Source of the DNA: Candidatus Bathyarchaeota archaeon
GTDB taxonomy: Archaea > Thermoproteota > Bathyarchaeia > 40CM-2-53-6
Assembly: GCA_005883085.1 (NCBI GenBank)
Contig: VBAY01000138.1
Span: 1 to 5,052 of the forward strand
Direction: 5' to 3'
Length of the DNA stretch: 5,052 bases
Shown: positions 1 to 5,052 of the stretch, one piece after another
Position numbering within the stretch: the first letter of the stretch is position 1
How the letters are laid out: every line of letters starts with the position of its first letter
The notes under the pieces: model-generated
The model's database searches: none
What the model saw: only the letters and a program-made list of their open reading frames with translations
Told to the model about the DNA's origin: nothing
Made by a program: the position numbers and the translations under genes

Positions 1-20
1 AAGAACTGAGACCTGAATTC

Positions 21-224
21 TTGAAATGTCCAAAGTGTGACTTGCAGCTCGACTTCGTCGGGCGATACATCGTCCAAGAAGACTTTGAAGCCGGGGCTCC
101 CGCCCAGATAAGAGACATGGAAGTCTGGCAGTGTGATATGTGCAAGACATACTACGAAACCAGCAGGAGCGGACAGCCGATCCCGATACACTTTATGCAG
201 AGCATGTTCAAGAGGTTAGAGTAG
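21..224 (+). CDS. Small zinc-ribbon protein (start uncertain, possibly 5' partial)
   Basis: A 67-residue protein with two CxxC pairs, C3-P-K-C6 and C38-D-M-C41. This is the spacing of a zinc ribbon that binds one Zn through four cysteines. The region between the knuckles is acidic, and the tail after the second knuckle has aromatic and basic residues (YYE, HFMQSMFKRL). Such small archaeal ribbons often bind nucleic acid or act as accessory subunits, but I do not recognise this family and assign no function. The start shown is TTG at 21, because the first cysteine pair follows at once and no ATG or GTG lies closer. The frame stays open to the left edge of the window (E-L-R-P-E-F precedes the TTG), and no clear ribosome binding site is visible. 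The true start may therefore lie outside the window, and this may be the end of a longer protein. It converges on the thiamine-binding-like gene with 21 bases between stops. Confidence 0.7.
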   Translation: MKCPKCDLQLDFVGRYIVQEDFEAGAPAQIRDMEVWQCDMCKTYYETSRSGQPIPIHFMQSMFKRLE

Positions 225-245
225 AACCGGGATACGATACGGACC

Positions 246-569
246 CTAGCAGTCCCTGACACTTGCTATCTTGTCCTTCATCATTCTCGGCTTGTCTAGG
301 CGCTCGTCGATCCGAAGGATAGAGGAAATTCTCTTTGCACCCATCGATCGCAAGGCCGAGTGTGAAGCCTCAACCGCTTTCAGAATTGTAGGAACGTCTT
401 TGGCTTCAAGGATCGTCGCCATGGGAGTGACCTGGTAATCAGGCCCCTCGATTTTGGAGATAGCCTGCAGTGCCTGCCTAACATATTTGCCAACACTCGT
501 CCCTGTCCCAATGGGATGGATGCTAAACTCAGCTATGGAGACGATTCGTCTTTTCTTCAGACCCCGCAC
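246..569 (-). CDS. MTH1187/YkoF-type thiamine-binding-like protein (PF01910 family)
   Basis: A 107-residue cytosolic protein that closely matches the MTH1187 family (formerly DUF77, now Thiamine_BP). The family signatures are present: I-A-E-F-S-I-H-P-I-G-T-G at 12-23, S-V-G-K-Y-V at 25-30, Y-Q-V-T-P-M-A-T at 45-52, M-G-A-K-R at 76-80 and R-I-D-E-R-L-D-K-P-R at 86-95. Family members form small ferredoxin-like folds that assemble into oligomers. Some bind thiamine or its pyrimidine moiety, but a catalytic role is not established. The start is GTG at 567-569. It is the only possible start upstream of the conserved core, because an in-frame TGA sits two codons before it. This gives a basic extension (RGLKKRR) of about eight residues relative to typical members, which start near I9. 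There is no well-spaced Shine-Dalgarno sequence: an AAAGG touches the GTG. The gene lies 42 bases downstream of the 124-residue gene on the same strand, so co-transcription is likely. Confidence 0.88.
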   Translation of the reverse strand: MRGLKKRRIVSIAEFSIHPIGTGTSVGKYVRQALQAISKIEGPDYQVTPMATILEAKDVPTILKAVEASHSALRSMGAKRISSILRIDERLDKPRMMKDKIASVRDC

Positions 570-580
570 CTTTCACGGGG
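562..580 (-). repeat. Short G/C inverted repeat around the GTG start
   Basis: Read on the minus strand this is CCCCG, a nine-base loop TGAAAGGTG, then CGGGG. The five-base stem is perfect. The last three loop bases are the GTG start of the thiamine-binding-like gene, and the loop also holds the in-frame TGA and the only SD-like AAAGG. If the gene is translated from a longer mRNA, the hairpin could present or mask the start. If its transcript is leaderless, the hairpin would not form. It could also be chance, since a 5-bp stem is short. Confidence 0.3.
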
Positions 581-611
581 GCGATAGCGTTCTGTCTTGT
601 TAATTCTTGCT

Positions 612-986
612 CTAGCTGACCAGTCGATTCTGCCGGTCCGGAGCTTTCTGGCGTAGGCCGTGGGACTGCTCGTACTTTTCGGTCTTGTCAATGTCTAGCT
701 CCATGAGCTGGACTGTTGCCTTCTTTATGATACCAAAAATTTCCTCTAGCTCTGGTCGTTCAAAATCCTTGAGTGAAAGATTCCCGATCCACTGCATCCA
801 GCCTTGCATACTCTTCGCGAGGGTCGAGCAACACAGGCCGATACCGTAGACGATGTCTAGGCGGTCTTGAGGGTCAAGGTCCGAGATCCGCTTGACCCTG
901 TTCCTTGCTTCTTCTACCCATGATTTGGGTTCGTCAGACATTTCCATAAATTTCTCACTTGTTTCTGGCTGCGAATCATTGGTCAT
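612..986 (-). CDS. Conserved archaeal helical protein, DUF2153-like
   Basis: A 124-residue soluble, highly charged and probably all-helical protein with no signal peptide or membrane segment. The core runs from about W23 to Y104: a charged first helix (S-W-V-E-E-A-R-N-R-V), then D-R-L-D-I-V-Y-G-I-G-L-C-C-S-T-L, a tryptophan-rich turn (G-W-M-Q-W-I-G-N-L), then E-L-E-E-I-F-G-I-I-K-K and L-D-I-D-K-T-E-K-Y. This order resembles what I recall of DUF2153, an archaeal family of unknown function. The match is from memory, so it is tentative. The start is the ATG at 984-986; an in-frame TGA lies four codons upstream. M14 or M16 are possible alternative starts, since the first 15 residues look disordered. 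It is the first gene of a likely two-gene unit with the thiamine-binding-like protein. The TGA of a 15-codon upstream ORF overlaps its ATG. No Shine-Dalgarno sequence is visible, so either leader-coupled or SD-independent initiation is plausible. Confidence 0.75.
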   Translation of the reverse strand: MTNDSQPETSEKFMEMSDEPKSWVEEARNRVKRISDLDPQDRLDIVYGIGLCCSTLAKSMQGWMQWIGNLSLKDFERPELEEIFGIIKKATVQLMELDIDKTEKYEQSHGLRQKAPDRQNRLVS

Positions 987-1030
987 GCAGAAGTTTCACA
1001 GCCTGACTTGGCTCCCAGCTGCCTGTCCAT
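983..1030 (-). CDS. Possible 15-codon leader ORF overlapping the next start
   Basis: On the minus strand an ATG at 1030-1028 opens a frame encoding M-D-R-Q-L-G-A-K-S-G-C-E-T-S-A. It ends with TGA at 985-983, which shares bases with the ATG (986-984) of the 124-residue gene in an ATGA overlap. The ABC gene pair in this window uses the same overlap. The ORF starts about 30 bases downstream of a TATA-like box, close to where an archaeal transcript would begin, so it could be translated as a leaderless ORF and coupled to the next gene. No family can be assigned at this length, and chance is a real alternative. Confidence 0.22.
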   Translation of the reverse strand: MDRQLGAKSGCETSA

Positions 1031-1049
1031 GATTCACGTGGCCTGTCCA
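1021..1049. repeat. 9-bp direct repeat, 20-bp period (candidate operator)
   Basis: GCCTGTCCA occurs exactly at 1021-1029 and again at 1041-1049. The starts are 20 bp apart, close to two helical turns, so both copies would face the same side of the DNA. A palindromic CACGTG lies between them at 1035-1040. The right copy is also flanked by a short inverted repeat, CGTG (1037-1040) and CACG (1050-1053). The repeats lie just downstream of the TATA-like box on the minus strand, around the expected transcription start, where an archaeal repressor would block initiation. The operator role is inference. Confidence 0.35.
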
Positions 1050-1054
1050 CACGA

Positions 1055-1067
1055 GTAAATATTAACG
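1055..1067 (-). promoter_or_regulatory. TATA-like box for the 612-986 / 246-569 unit
   Basis: The minus strand reads GTTAATATTTACT here. It is the most A/T-rich patch in the 171-base region between the permease stop and the 124-residue gene. Placing an archaeal start about 26 bases downstream of its centre puts transcription near 1034, giving a leader of roughly 48 bases that contains the 15-codon ORF. No convincing BRE is seen upstream. The rest of 1068-1157 holds no ORF or RNA gene that I can support, only the 3' flank of the permease gene. Confidence 0.38.
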
Positions 1068-1157
1068 TTATCTGCAACAGACCTTGCAAAATCACGGTAA
1101 CAATAATCGCACGTCAACTATCGCCGAATTCCGATTCATTGGGCTCCTGGTCTCAAA

Positions 1158-2822
1158 CTAGTTGGGCAGTTCTGAAAGAATGGAGTCAACGGGTTTGATC
1201 GACATGCTGTAGCCTATCCAAGCAAGCAGCCCCGCAACAGCACCTGAAAGGGCTAGGACGAATTGAAGGGGCATTAAGATCGAGAGAAAAGTCCTCAGGA
1301 TGAATGACAGAATTATGGGGAGAGCCATTATTGCCATCTCAACTATACCCAAAACGGCTCCAATTATCGAGCCAACCACCGTGACAAATCTTGGCCTGGG
1401 ACCGTCAGAGAAATCTGGGAACCTTGAACCTATAGCAATACCCAGGCTTGCCTCGGCCAATATTACGACGAGCCCGAGACCTAGGAACCCTAGAATAACG
1501 AATATCGAAGCGTGAAGCAGAAGGGCAGAGACAACAGCTCCTAGACCAAGTCCGATGCTTGATACCAGGGATGTGAACAGGAGCTTGCTCTTCACAAGCA
1601 TACTAGCAGAAACTGGAAGCGCGCTAATGTTCCACAGCCTTCTTCCTTCTTGACCAATCGAAGTCATTCCAAGAAATAGCGAGCCCAGTCCGATCCCGAA
1701 CAGAAAGGGAATAACTAGAAAAATCGGATCTATCTGGGCAGGTCCCGATGTGGACGATGGAGCTGGGGAGAAGATCGCGGGGAAGGATATCATGATGGGC
1801 ATTATGATCGGGATTGCCATCAGTCTGACCACTTCTTTTCTTCGGGTTGCCGATCGAATTTCTCTCTTGAGCATCGCGATCGAGGGAGAGCTTAACCCAA
1901 GGTAACCTAGCCAGCTTGGCCCTGATACGGAACCAGCTCCGGCGAAGTGGATCGCCCCAGGGGTCACGGCCCAATATTTGGCTCTGAGTGATAGGGCAAT
2001 GTATGAAAGCAATAGAAACAGTGCTATGCTCAGCCCTAGGAATCCTGCGCTGCCTAGAAAGTCGGATTGAAGCAGCTTGGTTATTGCGAGAGTAGGCCAG
2101 AAGACAGGTACGAAGCTTGCTGCGGCCGCTGTTCCGACGAGAGAGCTTATGATCTGGATTAGGAACACTCCGCTGAATAGGAGCTGGGTAACAAGAAGTA
2201 TCAGGATTATCCCGAGGATTCGCATGATAACGGTGATTCTACCGCCTAGCTTGTTGAATGCCGTCGATGCGCTTGCCAACGCGGACCTCAGAATCTCGAC
2301 GCTAACCGACCCGACAGATGTGGACAAGAGGGCGATTGGAACAAGGACTAGGAATCCAGCAAGATTCCCGGTAAGGATTCCGATTGGGAGAGCGTAGCCG
2401 AATGCGACCATGAGTAGTGGAGAGTAGGTGTAGCCGGTAGAGAGAGCTGAGGCTGCAACGTATTCCCCAGGTGTGATGGGCAGCCAGTTGATCGCGTCCG
2501 TGCTCTCGGCCTCTGTGGAAGCGTTCACCTCCCACAAGAGTCCCATGGTAAAATAGAAGCCCACGAGGAAAAGAGGGATTCCTCCGAAAATGGTTACGAC
2601 TAGTTGATGCGCAACCGGCCCGGTCAAGGGGGCTCCGCCGGAGCCAAGGAAAACAGTTGTCAGGTAACCGAAAAGCAGTGCAGCAACGAAGAGAGCGATT
2701 CCTATGAGGCCGATGAGAATAGGTCGACTAGTTATGCTTCGAGACACGATTGAACGCCGGGTACTTCGAAGCCGTGAAATCATCAGAACCTTGGCAAACT
2801 TAAACAGAACTGGAAGTCTCAT
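1158..2822 (-). CDS. ABC-2-class exporter permease, two-half, about 12 membrane segments
   Basis: A 554-residue integral membrane protein. After a basic cytoplasmic N-terminus (R18-R33, many Arg) the hydrophobic segments fall near 34-58, 71-97, 130-150, 153-178, 199-225, 258-280, 333-352, 365-388, 411-436, 437-465, 477-507 and 511-540. The two halves look alike. Each has a cytoplasmic element after its second helix: N-W-L-P-I-T-P-G-E-Y-V-A-A-S at 112-125, and N-I-S-A-L-P-V-S-A-S-M-L-V-K-S at 398-412. The G-I-A-I-G-S-R-F-P-D-F stretch at 461-471 resembles the motif of the Pfam 'putative ATP-binding cassette' (ABC_tran_2) permeases. One chain thus probably supplies both halves of the channel. 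The ATG at 2820-2822 overlaps the TGA of the ATPase gene (ATGA), so translation is almost certainly coupled. The substrate is unknown; lipids, peptides and drugs are all possible. No substrate-binding protein is encoded nearby, consistent with export. Confidence 0.85.
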   Translation of the reverse strand: MRLPVLFKFAKVLMISRLRSTRRSIVSRSITSRPILIGLIGIALFVAALLFGYLTTVFLGSGGAPLTGPVAHQLVVTIFGGIPLFLVGFYFTMGLLWEVNASTEAESTDAINWLPITPGEYVAASALSTGYTYSPLLMVAFGYALPIGILTGNLAGFLVLVPIALLSTSVGSVSVEILRSALASASTAFNKLGGRITVIMRILGIILILLVTQLLFSGVFLIQIISSLVGTAAAASFVPVFWPTLAITKLLQSDFLGSAGFLGLSIALFLLLSYIALSLRAKYWAVTPGAIHFAGAGSVSGPSWLGYLGLSSPSIAMLKREIRSATRRKEVVRLMAIPIIMPIMISFPAIFSPAPSSTSGPAQIDPIFLVIPFLFGIGLGSLFLGMTSIGQEGRRLWNISALPVSASMLVKSKLLFTSLVSSIGLGLGAVVSALLLHASIFVILGFLGLGLVVILAEASLGIAIGSRFPDFSDGPRPRFVTVVGSIIGAVLGIVEMAIMALPIILSFILRTFLSILMPLQFVLALSGAVAGLLAWIGYSMSIKPVDSILSELPN

Positions 2823-3595
2823 CTGATCAGCGCCTCAACTATGTCCTCGACCCCTTTCGTTCCGGTTAGCTTCAGAAAGACCTCTTCGAGACCCGATCCA
2901 GGAAGCCCGGCATTCTCCCTCAGGTCCTTAGAAGACCCCTCTGCCAGAATCTTCCCCCCTTGAAGGATCGTCAGCCTATCACAGATGGCCTCCGCTATCT
3001 CGAGAATGTGCGTGCTGAACATCACAGACACTCCCTCCCTCGCGAGTCCGTGGATAAGCTCCTTTACTAGTCTGGCAGATTTGGGATCTAGCCCGTTGAG
3101 GGGTTCGTCCATGAGTAGGACCCGAGGCCGGTGGAGCAGCGCTCCGATAATCGCTACCTTTTGCTTCATCCCTTGGGAGTAGCTGCTGATCATATCTCCC
3201 TGTTTTCCCTCGAGGTCAAGGGCGTCCACAAATCTCGCGATACGTTCCTTTTTTTGTTCGTATGGTATTCCTCGAACATCGGCTATGAAATCAAGATATT
3301 CGGTCGCAGTCAGGAATTCATACAACCGCGGCGACTCGGGAACGTAGCCGACAATTCTCTTGATCTCCATTGGGTTGGCTCGGACGTCGTATCCGAGCAC
3401 TTGGATCGAGCCATAGGATGGCTTCGTCAAGCCCATTATTGTCTTCATCAGGCTCGATTTTCCGGACCCGTTCGGCCCGAGAAGACCTCGTACTTCACCG
3501 GTGCTTACTGATAGTGTGACATCGTTGAGGGCAACAGTAGACCCATAGGTCTTTGTCAGGTGTGAGACATCAATTGATGAGCCGGTGCTTATCAT
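2819..3595 (-). CDS. ABC transporter ATP-binding protein
   Basis: A 258-residue cytoplasmic ATPase that powers the permease encoded directly after it. All nucleotide-binding motifs are intact: Walker A G40-P-N-G-S-G-K-S47; the Q-loop region V-G-Y-V-P-E-S-P at 82-89, with Glu where other classes have Gln; signature S140-Q-G-M-K-Q145; Walker B V-L-L-M-D-E-P at 159-165 with catalytic E164; D-loop N-G-L-D at 167-170; and H-loop H196. The P-E-S in the Q-loop region and the S-Q-G-M-K signature are typical of the DrrA/NatA-like group that pairs with ABC-2 permeases, so they are not defects. The C-terminal region after 210 is short, as in that group. The start is the ATG at 3593-3595, eight codons before the first conserved strand. 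The bases before it show no Shine-Dalgarno sequence, suggesting a short-leader or leaderless transcript. The gene heads a two-gene operon and lies 96 bases downstream of the surface-protein gene. Confidence 0.95.
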   Translation of the reverse strand: MISTGSSIDVSHLTKTYGSTVALNDVTLSVSTGEVRGLLGPNGSGKSSLMKTIMGLTKPSYGSIQVLGYDVRANPMEIKRIVGYVPESPRLYEFLTATEYLDFIADVRGIPYEQKKERIARFVDALDLEGKQGDMISSYSQGMKQKVAIIGALLHRPRVLLMDEPLNGLDPKSARLVKELIHGLAREGVSVMFSTHILEIAEAICDRLTILQGGKILAEGSSKDLRENAGLPGSGLEEVFLKLTGTKGVEDIVEALIR

Positions 3596-3627
3596 GTGCG
3601 ATTCGTGGTGCTACTGGATTTGGAGAT

Positions 3628-3637
3628 GAAGTTTAGC
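3628..3637 (-). promoter_or_regulatory. Weak TATA-like box for the ABC operon
   Basis: The minus strand reads GCTAAACTTC, centred about 37 bases before the ATPase ATG. A start about 26 bases downstream would leave a leader of some 10 bases, matching the absence of a Shine-Dalgarno sequence. The match is poor and the assignment rests mainly on position. Confidence 0.2.
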
Positions 3638-3653
3638 TCGCGGTTCCCCAATT

Positions 3654-3682
3654 GAAAGAGAAAAGAAATTGGAGGAGGGAAA
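3654..3682 (-). terminator. Pyrimidine-rich tract after the surface-protein gene
   Basis: Ten bases past the surface-protein stop, the minus strand enters TTTCCCTCCTCC, then AATT, then TTTCTTTTCTCTTTC. Archaeal RNA polymerase terminates at T-rich tracts without needing a hairpin, and none is visible here. The tract could end the surface-protein transcript fully or in part before the ABC genes. The element CAATTTC occurs twice in it, 14 bases apart. The C interruptions make it a weak terminator at best. Confidence 0.4.
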
Positions 3683-3691
3683 TTGCAGTCA

Positions 3692-5052
3692 CTATCGGCC
3701 TGGAAGTGGCGGACCTGAGGGGGTTGGATCCCGAGTTGGGGCGGGGCCAGTTGTTCCGACTCCGGCAACGGCCAAACCGGCTGCTCTTCGTTTCCTGAAC
3801 AGAAAGGCGAATAGCCCTCCAACTCCTGCTGCGACAGCCACCGCAAGGAAGATGGCTGTAAGCAGTCCAACGTTGCTAGCCGGGGTGTAGAATGCTGTGT
3901 AATCTGGGTCGTGAACTATCTTGTAGCCGCCCCATGTTGGATAGGATATGATGTAGAGGTAGTCTGAGACGGTGAAGTCTATGAGTCCTGCTTTGGCCTG
4001 CTGGATTAGTCCAGGATCTACGTTGGCGACGAACAAGGGTAGGAACCCCATGAAGCGGTTCTGGAACCAGAAGGCGTGGTTCCCGGCCCATGCATTGACA
4101 TTGACCGTTCTCACGTTTACACTGTATGGAGAGGCGGTGTTCTCGGAGGAGTCTGCTGTATAGTTGTAGAGCTGGTATTTCGATTTCACACCGAAGTCTG
4201 CTCTGAAGACCTTGTCGCCGTCGCTCGCGTCTGTATTCACCGCGGTATGGGTGACGTCAGTTGAGTTGCTGTTGTCGACGCTTGCGCCTGAGTCGTCTTT
4301 GTCGGAGACCGTTCCGGCAAGAATTGCCTTGTTCGCAAGGACTATCGAGAGCTTCATTTGTCTGAATTGTAGGAACTGGTAAATGTTCTGGTTACTGATC
4401 TGGTAACCGGTTAGGTTGTAAGTTCCTGCTGCATTGAGATGGATTGCTGGCGTCGGGGATAGAATGTAAAGGTCTGTCATCCTGCCGACGGTGTAGCTCG
4501 TGGTTAGCGTTGCCGTCTTAGACGTGGGATCGATTGCAAGCGCATAGTTGAAACTGAGTTCGTTGTACTGGGCGAAGCCTCTCGGTGTGACGAGGTCAGC
4601 GGTTGGGAAGAATGGATCAGGATTGATCTTCCACCATATTGCGTTGAGGTTGGTGTATTTCAGTCCCCACGTGTAGTGTTGGCTGTCGACCTGGGTTAGG
4701 GGTGTGATTTGGCTGGTTGCGACGTAGCCCGGCAACTTGTGGCCAGTGATTGCTGTTAGGTTCACGCCGAGGCTGAAGCTAGCGTAGACTGTGTCGGTCT
4801 TGTCAGGCGAGTTGGGGTAGGGGTCGGCGTTGGACTCGTTGAAGCTGACGAGGCTGATGAATGAAGAAGCTGTTATGGCGTCTTTTCCCCCGACGGTCTT
4901 GAAGTGTTCGAAGAAGGTCTGGATGGGTATGGTCACGAACGTTCCATTGTGGGTCGCGTTCACGAGCCCTGCATAGAAGAGCTGGAACCCGCCCACGTTA
5001 ACGTAGTTCGTGTAGATGTACGCGTGTTCAGTAGCATTTGGTTGAGGTAGAT
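3692..5052 (-). CDS. C-terminally anchored cell-surface protein, 5' partial
   Basis: The frame is open to the right edge of the window: 18 more residues (including P-N-A-T-E-H and Y-I-Y-T-N-Y) precede the GTG at 4994-4996, so that GTG is not the real start and the signal peptide lies outside. Numbering from the GTG, residues 1-375 are probably extracellular and beta-rich, with N-x-S/T sequons at N13, N17, N53, N79, N194, N244 and N278. An Asp/Ser/Asn-rich linker lies at 231-262. An aromatic-rich block (F-W-F-Q-N-R-F-M-G-F-L-P-L-F) lies at 309-322. One membrane helix at 376-400 is followed by R-K-R-R at 401-404, fixing the C-terminus in the cytoplasm. The last 17 residues contain seven prolines. 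The layout is that of an archaeal surface glycoprotein. I do not recognise the family, and an enzyme, adhesin or receptor role cannot be chosen. The ABC exporter genes follow on the same strand. Confidence 0.8.
   Translation of the reverse strand, partial: LPQPNATEHAYIYTNYVNVGGFQLFYAGLVNATHNGTFVTIPIQTFFEHFKTVGGKDAITASSFISLVSFNESNADPYPNSPDKTDTVYASFSLGVNLTAITGHKLPGYVATSQITPLTQVDSQHYTWGLKYTNLNAIWWKINPDPFFPTADLVTPRGFAQYNELSFNYALAIDPTSKTATLTTSYTVGRMTDLYILSPTPAIHLNAAGTYNLTGYQISNQNIYQFLQFRQMKLSIVLANKAILAGTVSDKDDSGASVDNSNSTDVTHTAVNTDASDGDKVFRADFGVKSKYQLYNYTADSSENTASPYSVNVRTVNVNAWAGNHAFWFQNRFMGFLPLFVANVDPGLIQQAKAGLIDFTVSDYLYIISYPTWGGYKIVHDPDYTAFYTPASNVGLLTAIFLAVAVAAGVGGLFAFLFRKRRAAGLAVAGVGTTGPAPTRDPTPSGPPLPGR

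Noticed and set aside
231..240. GATAC tandem duplication between the convergent genes
   Set aside because: Only two five-base copies in a 21-base gap, with no adjoining structure or T-tract to suggest a terminator.
1086..1098. Possible terminator after the permease gene (GATTTTGC on the minus strand)
   Set aside because: Only four T in a row and no hairpin. This is too weak to call, though the operon must end somewhere near here or read through.
1624..1974. A 116-codon minus-strand frame inside the permease gene
   Set aside because: It is an out-of-frame shadow rich in Arg, Ser and Asp without any motif, while the permease frame encodes continuous membrane helices.
3338..3350. Glu instead of Gln in the Q-loop of the ATPase (E87)
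   Set aside because: Common in DrrA/NatA-like ATPases that pair with ABC-2 permeases, so it is not a sign of inactivation.
3131..3511. A 126-codon plus-strand open frame
   Set aside because: It is antisense to the ATPase gene, whose Walker A, signature, Walker B and H-loop motifs are all intact. The translated product shows no domain.
3671..3715. A strong SD-like GGAGGAGG on the plus strand followed by a TTG
   Set aside because: The frame from that TTG closes after about 11 codons, antisense to the surface-protein end. The purines are simply the complement of the minus-strand pyrimidine tract.
3592..3870. A 92-codon minus-strand frame ending with an ATGA overlap at the ATPase start
   Set aside because: It lies mostly in another frame over the C-terminal coding part of the surface protein. 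Its product is rich in Pro, Gln and Ser with no domain, and the membrane helix plus R-K-R-R anchor in the competing frame is clearly the real protein. The overlap is probably chance.

Overview
The window most likely comes from an archaeon, possibly of the TACK or Thermoplasmata type. No marker gene fixes the lineage. The signs are GTG and probable TTG starts, little or no Shine-Dalgarno sequence before several starts, A/T-rich TATA-like boxes, a T-rich pyrimidine tract as the only terminator-like signal, and a cell-surface protein with many N-glycosylation sequons and a C-terminal membrane anchor. Almost everything lies on the minus strand. Only a small zinc-ribbon protein at the left edge is on the plus strand.

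Left part (1-1157). The zinc-ribbon gene (21-224, +) converges, 21 bases apart, on a minus-strand pair. The upstream gene of that pair encodes a 124-residue helical protein resembling archaeal DUF2153 (612-986). Forty-two bases downstream comes a MTH1187/YkoF-type thiamine-binding-like protein (246-569, GTG start). The 171-base region upstream of the pair (987-1157) is the most interesting non-coding stretch. It holds a TATA-like box, an exact 9-bp direct repeat spaced 20 bp start to start, and a 15-codon leader ORF whose TGA overlaps the ATG of the 124-residue protein.

Middle (1158-3595). Two genes overlap by an ATGA and form an ABC exporter of the ABC-2 class: an ATPase with all motifs intact, and a 554-residue permease of about twelve membrane segments built from two similar halves. 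Its cargo cannot be read from the sequence.

Right part (3692-5052). The C-terminal 452 residues of a large secreted protein are present; the gene runs off the right edge. It has a big extracellular region, one C-terminal membrane helix, a basic stop-transfer and a proline-rich cytoplasmic tail. It lies upstream of the ABC genes on the same strand, 96 bases away, with a pyrimidine tract between them that could end its transcript. A functional link to the exporter is possible but unproven.

I found no tRNA, rRNA, CRISPR array, transposase or attachment site. The gene content is mostly ordinary archaeal chromosome. The possible novelty lies in the 987-1066 leader and control region and in the unrecognised surface protein.
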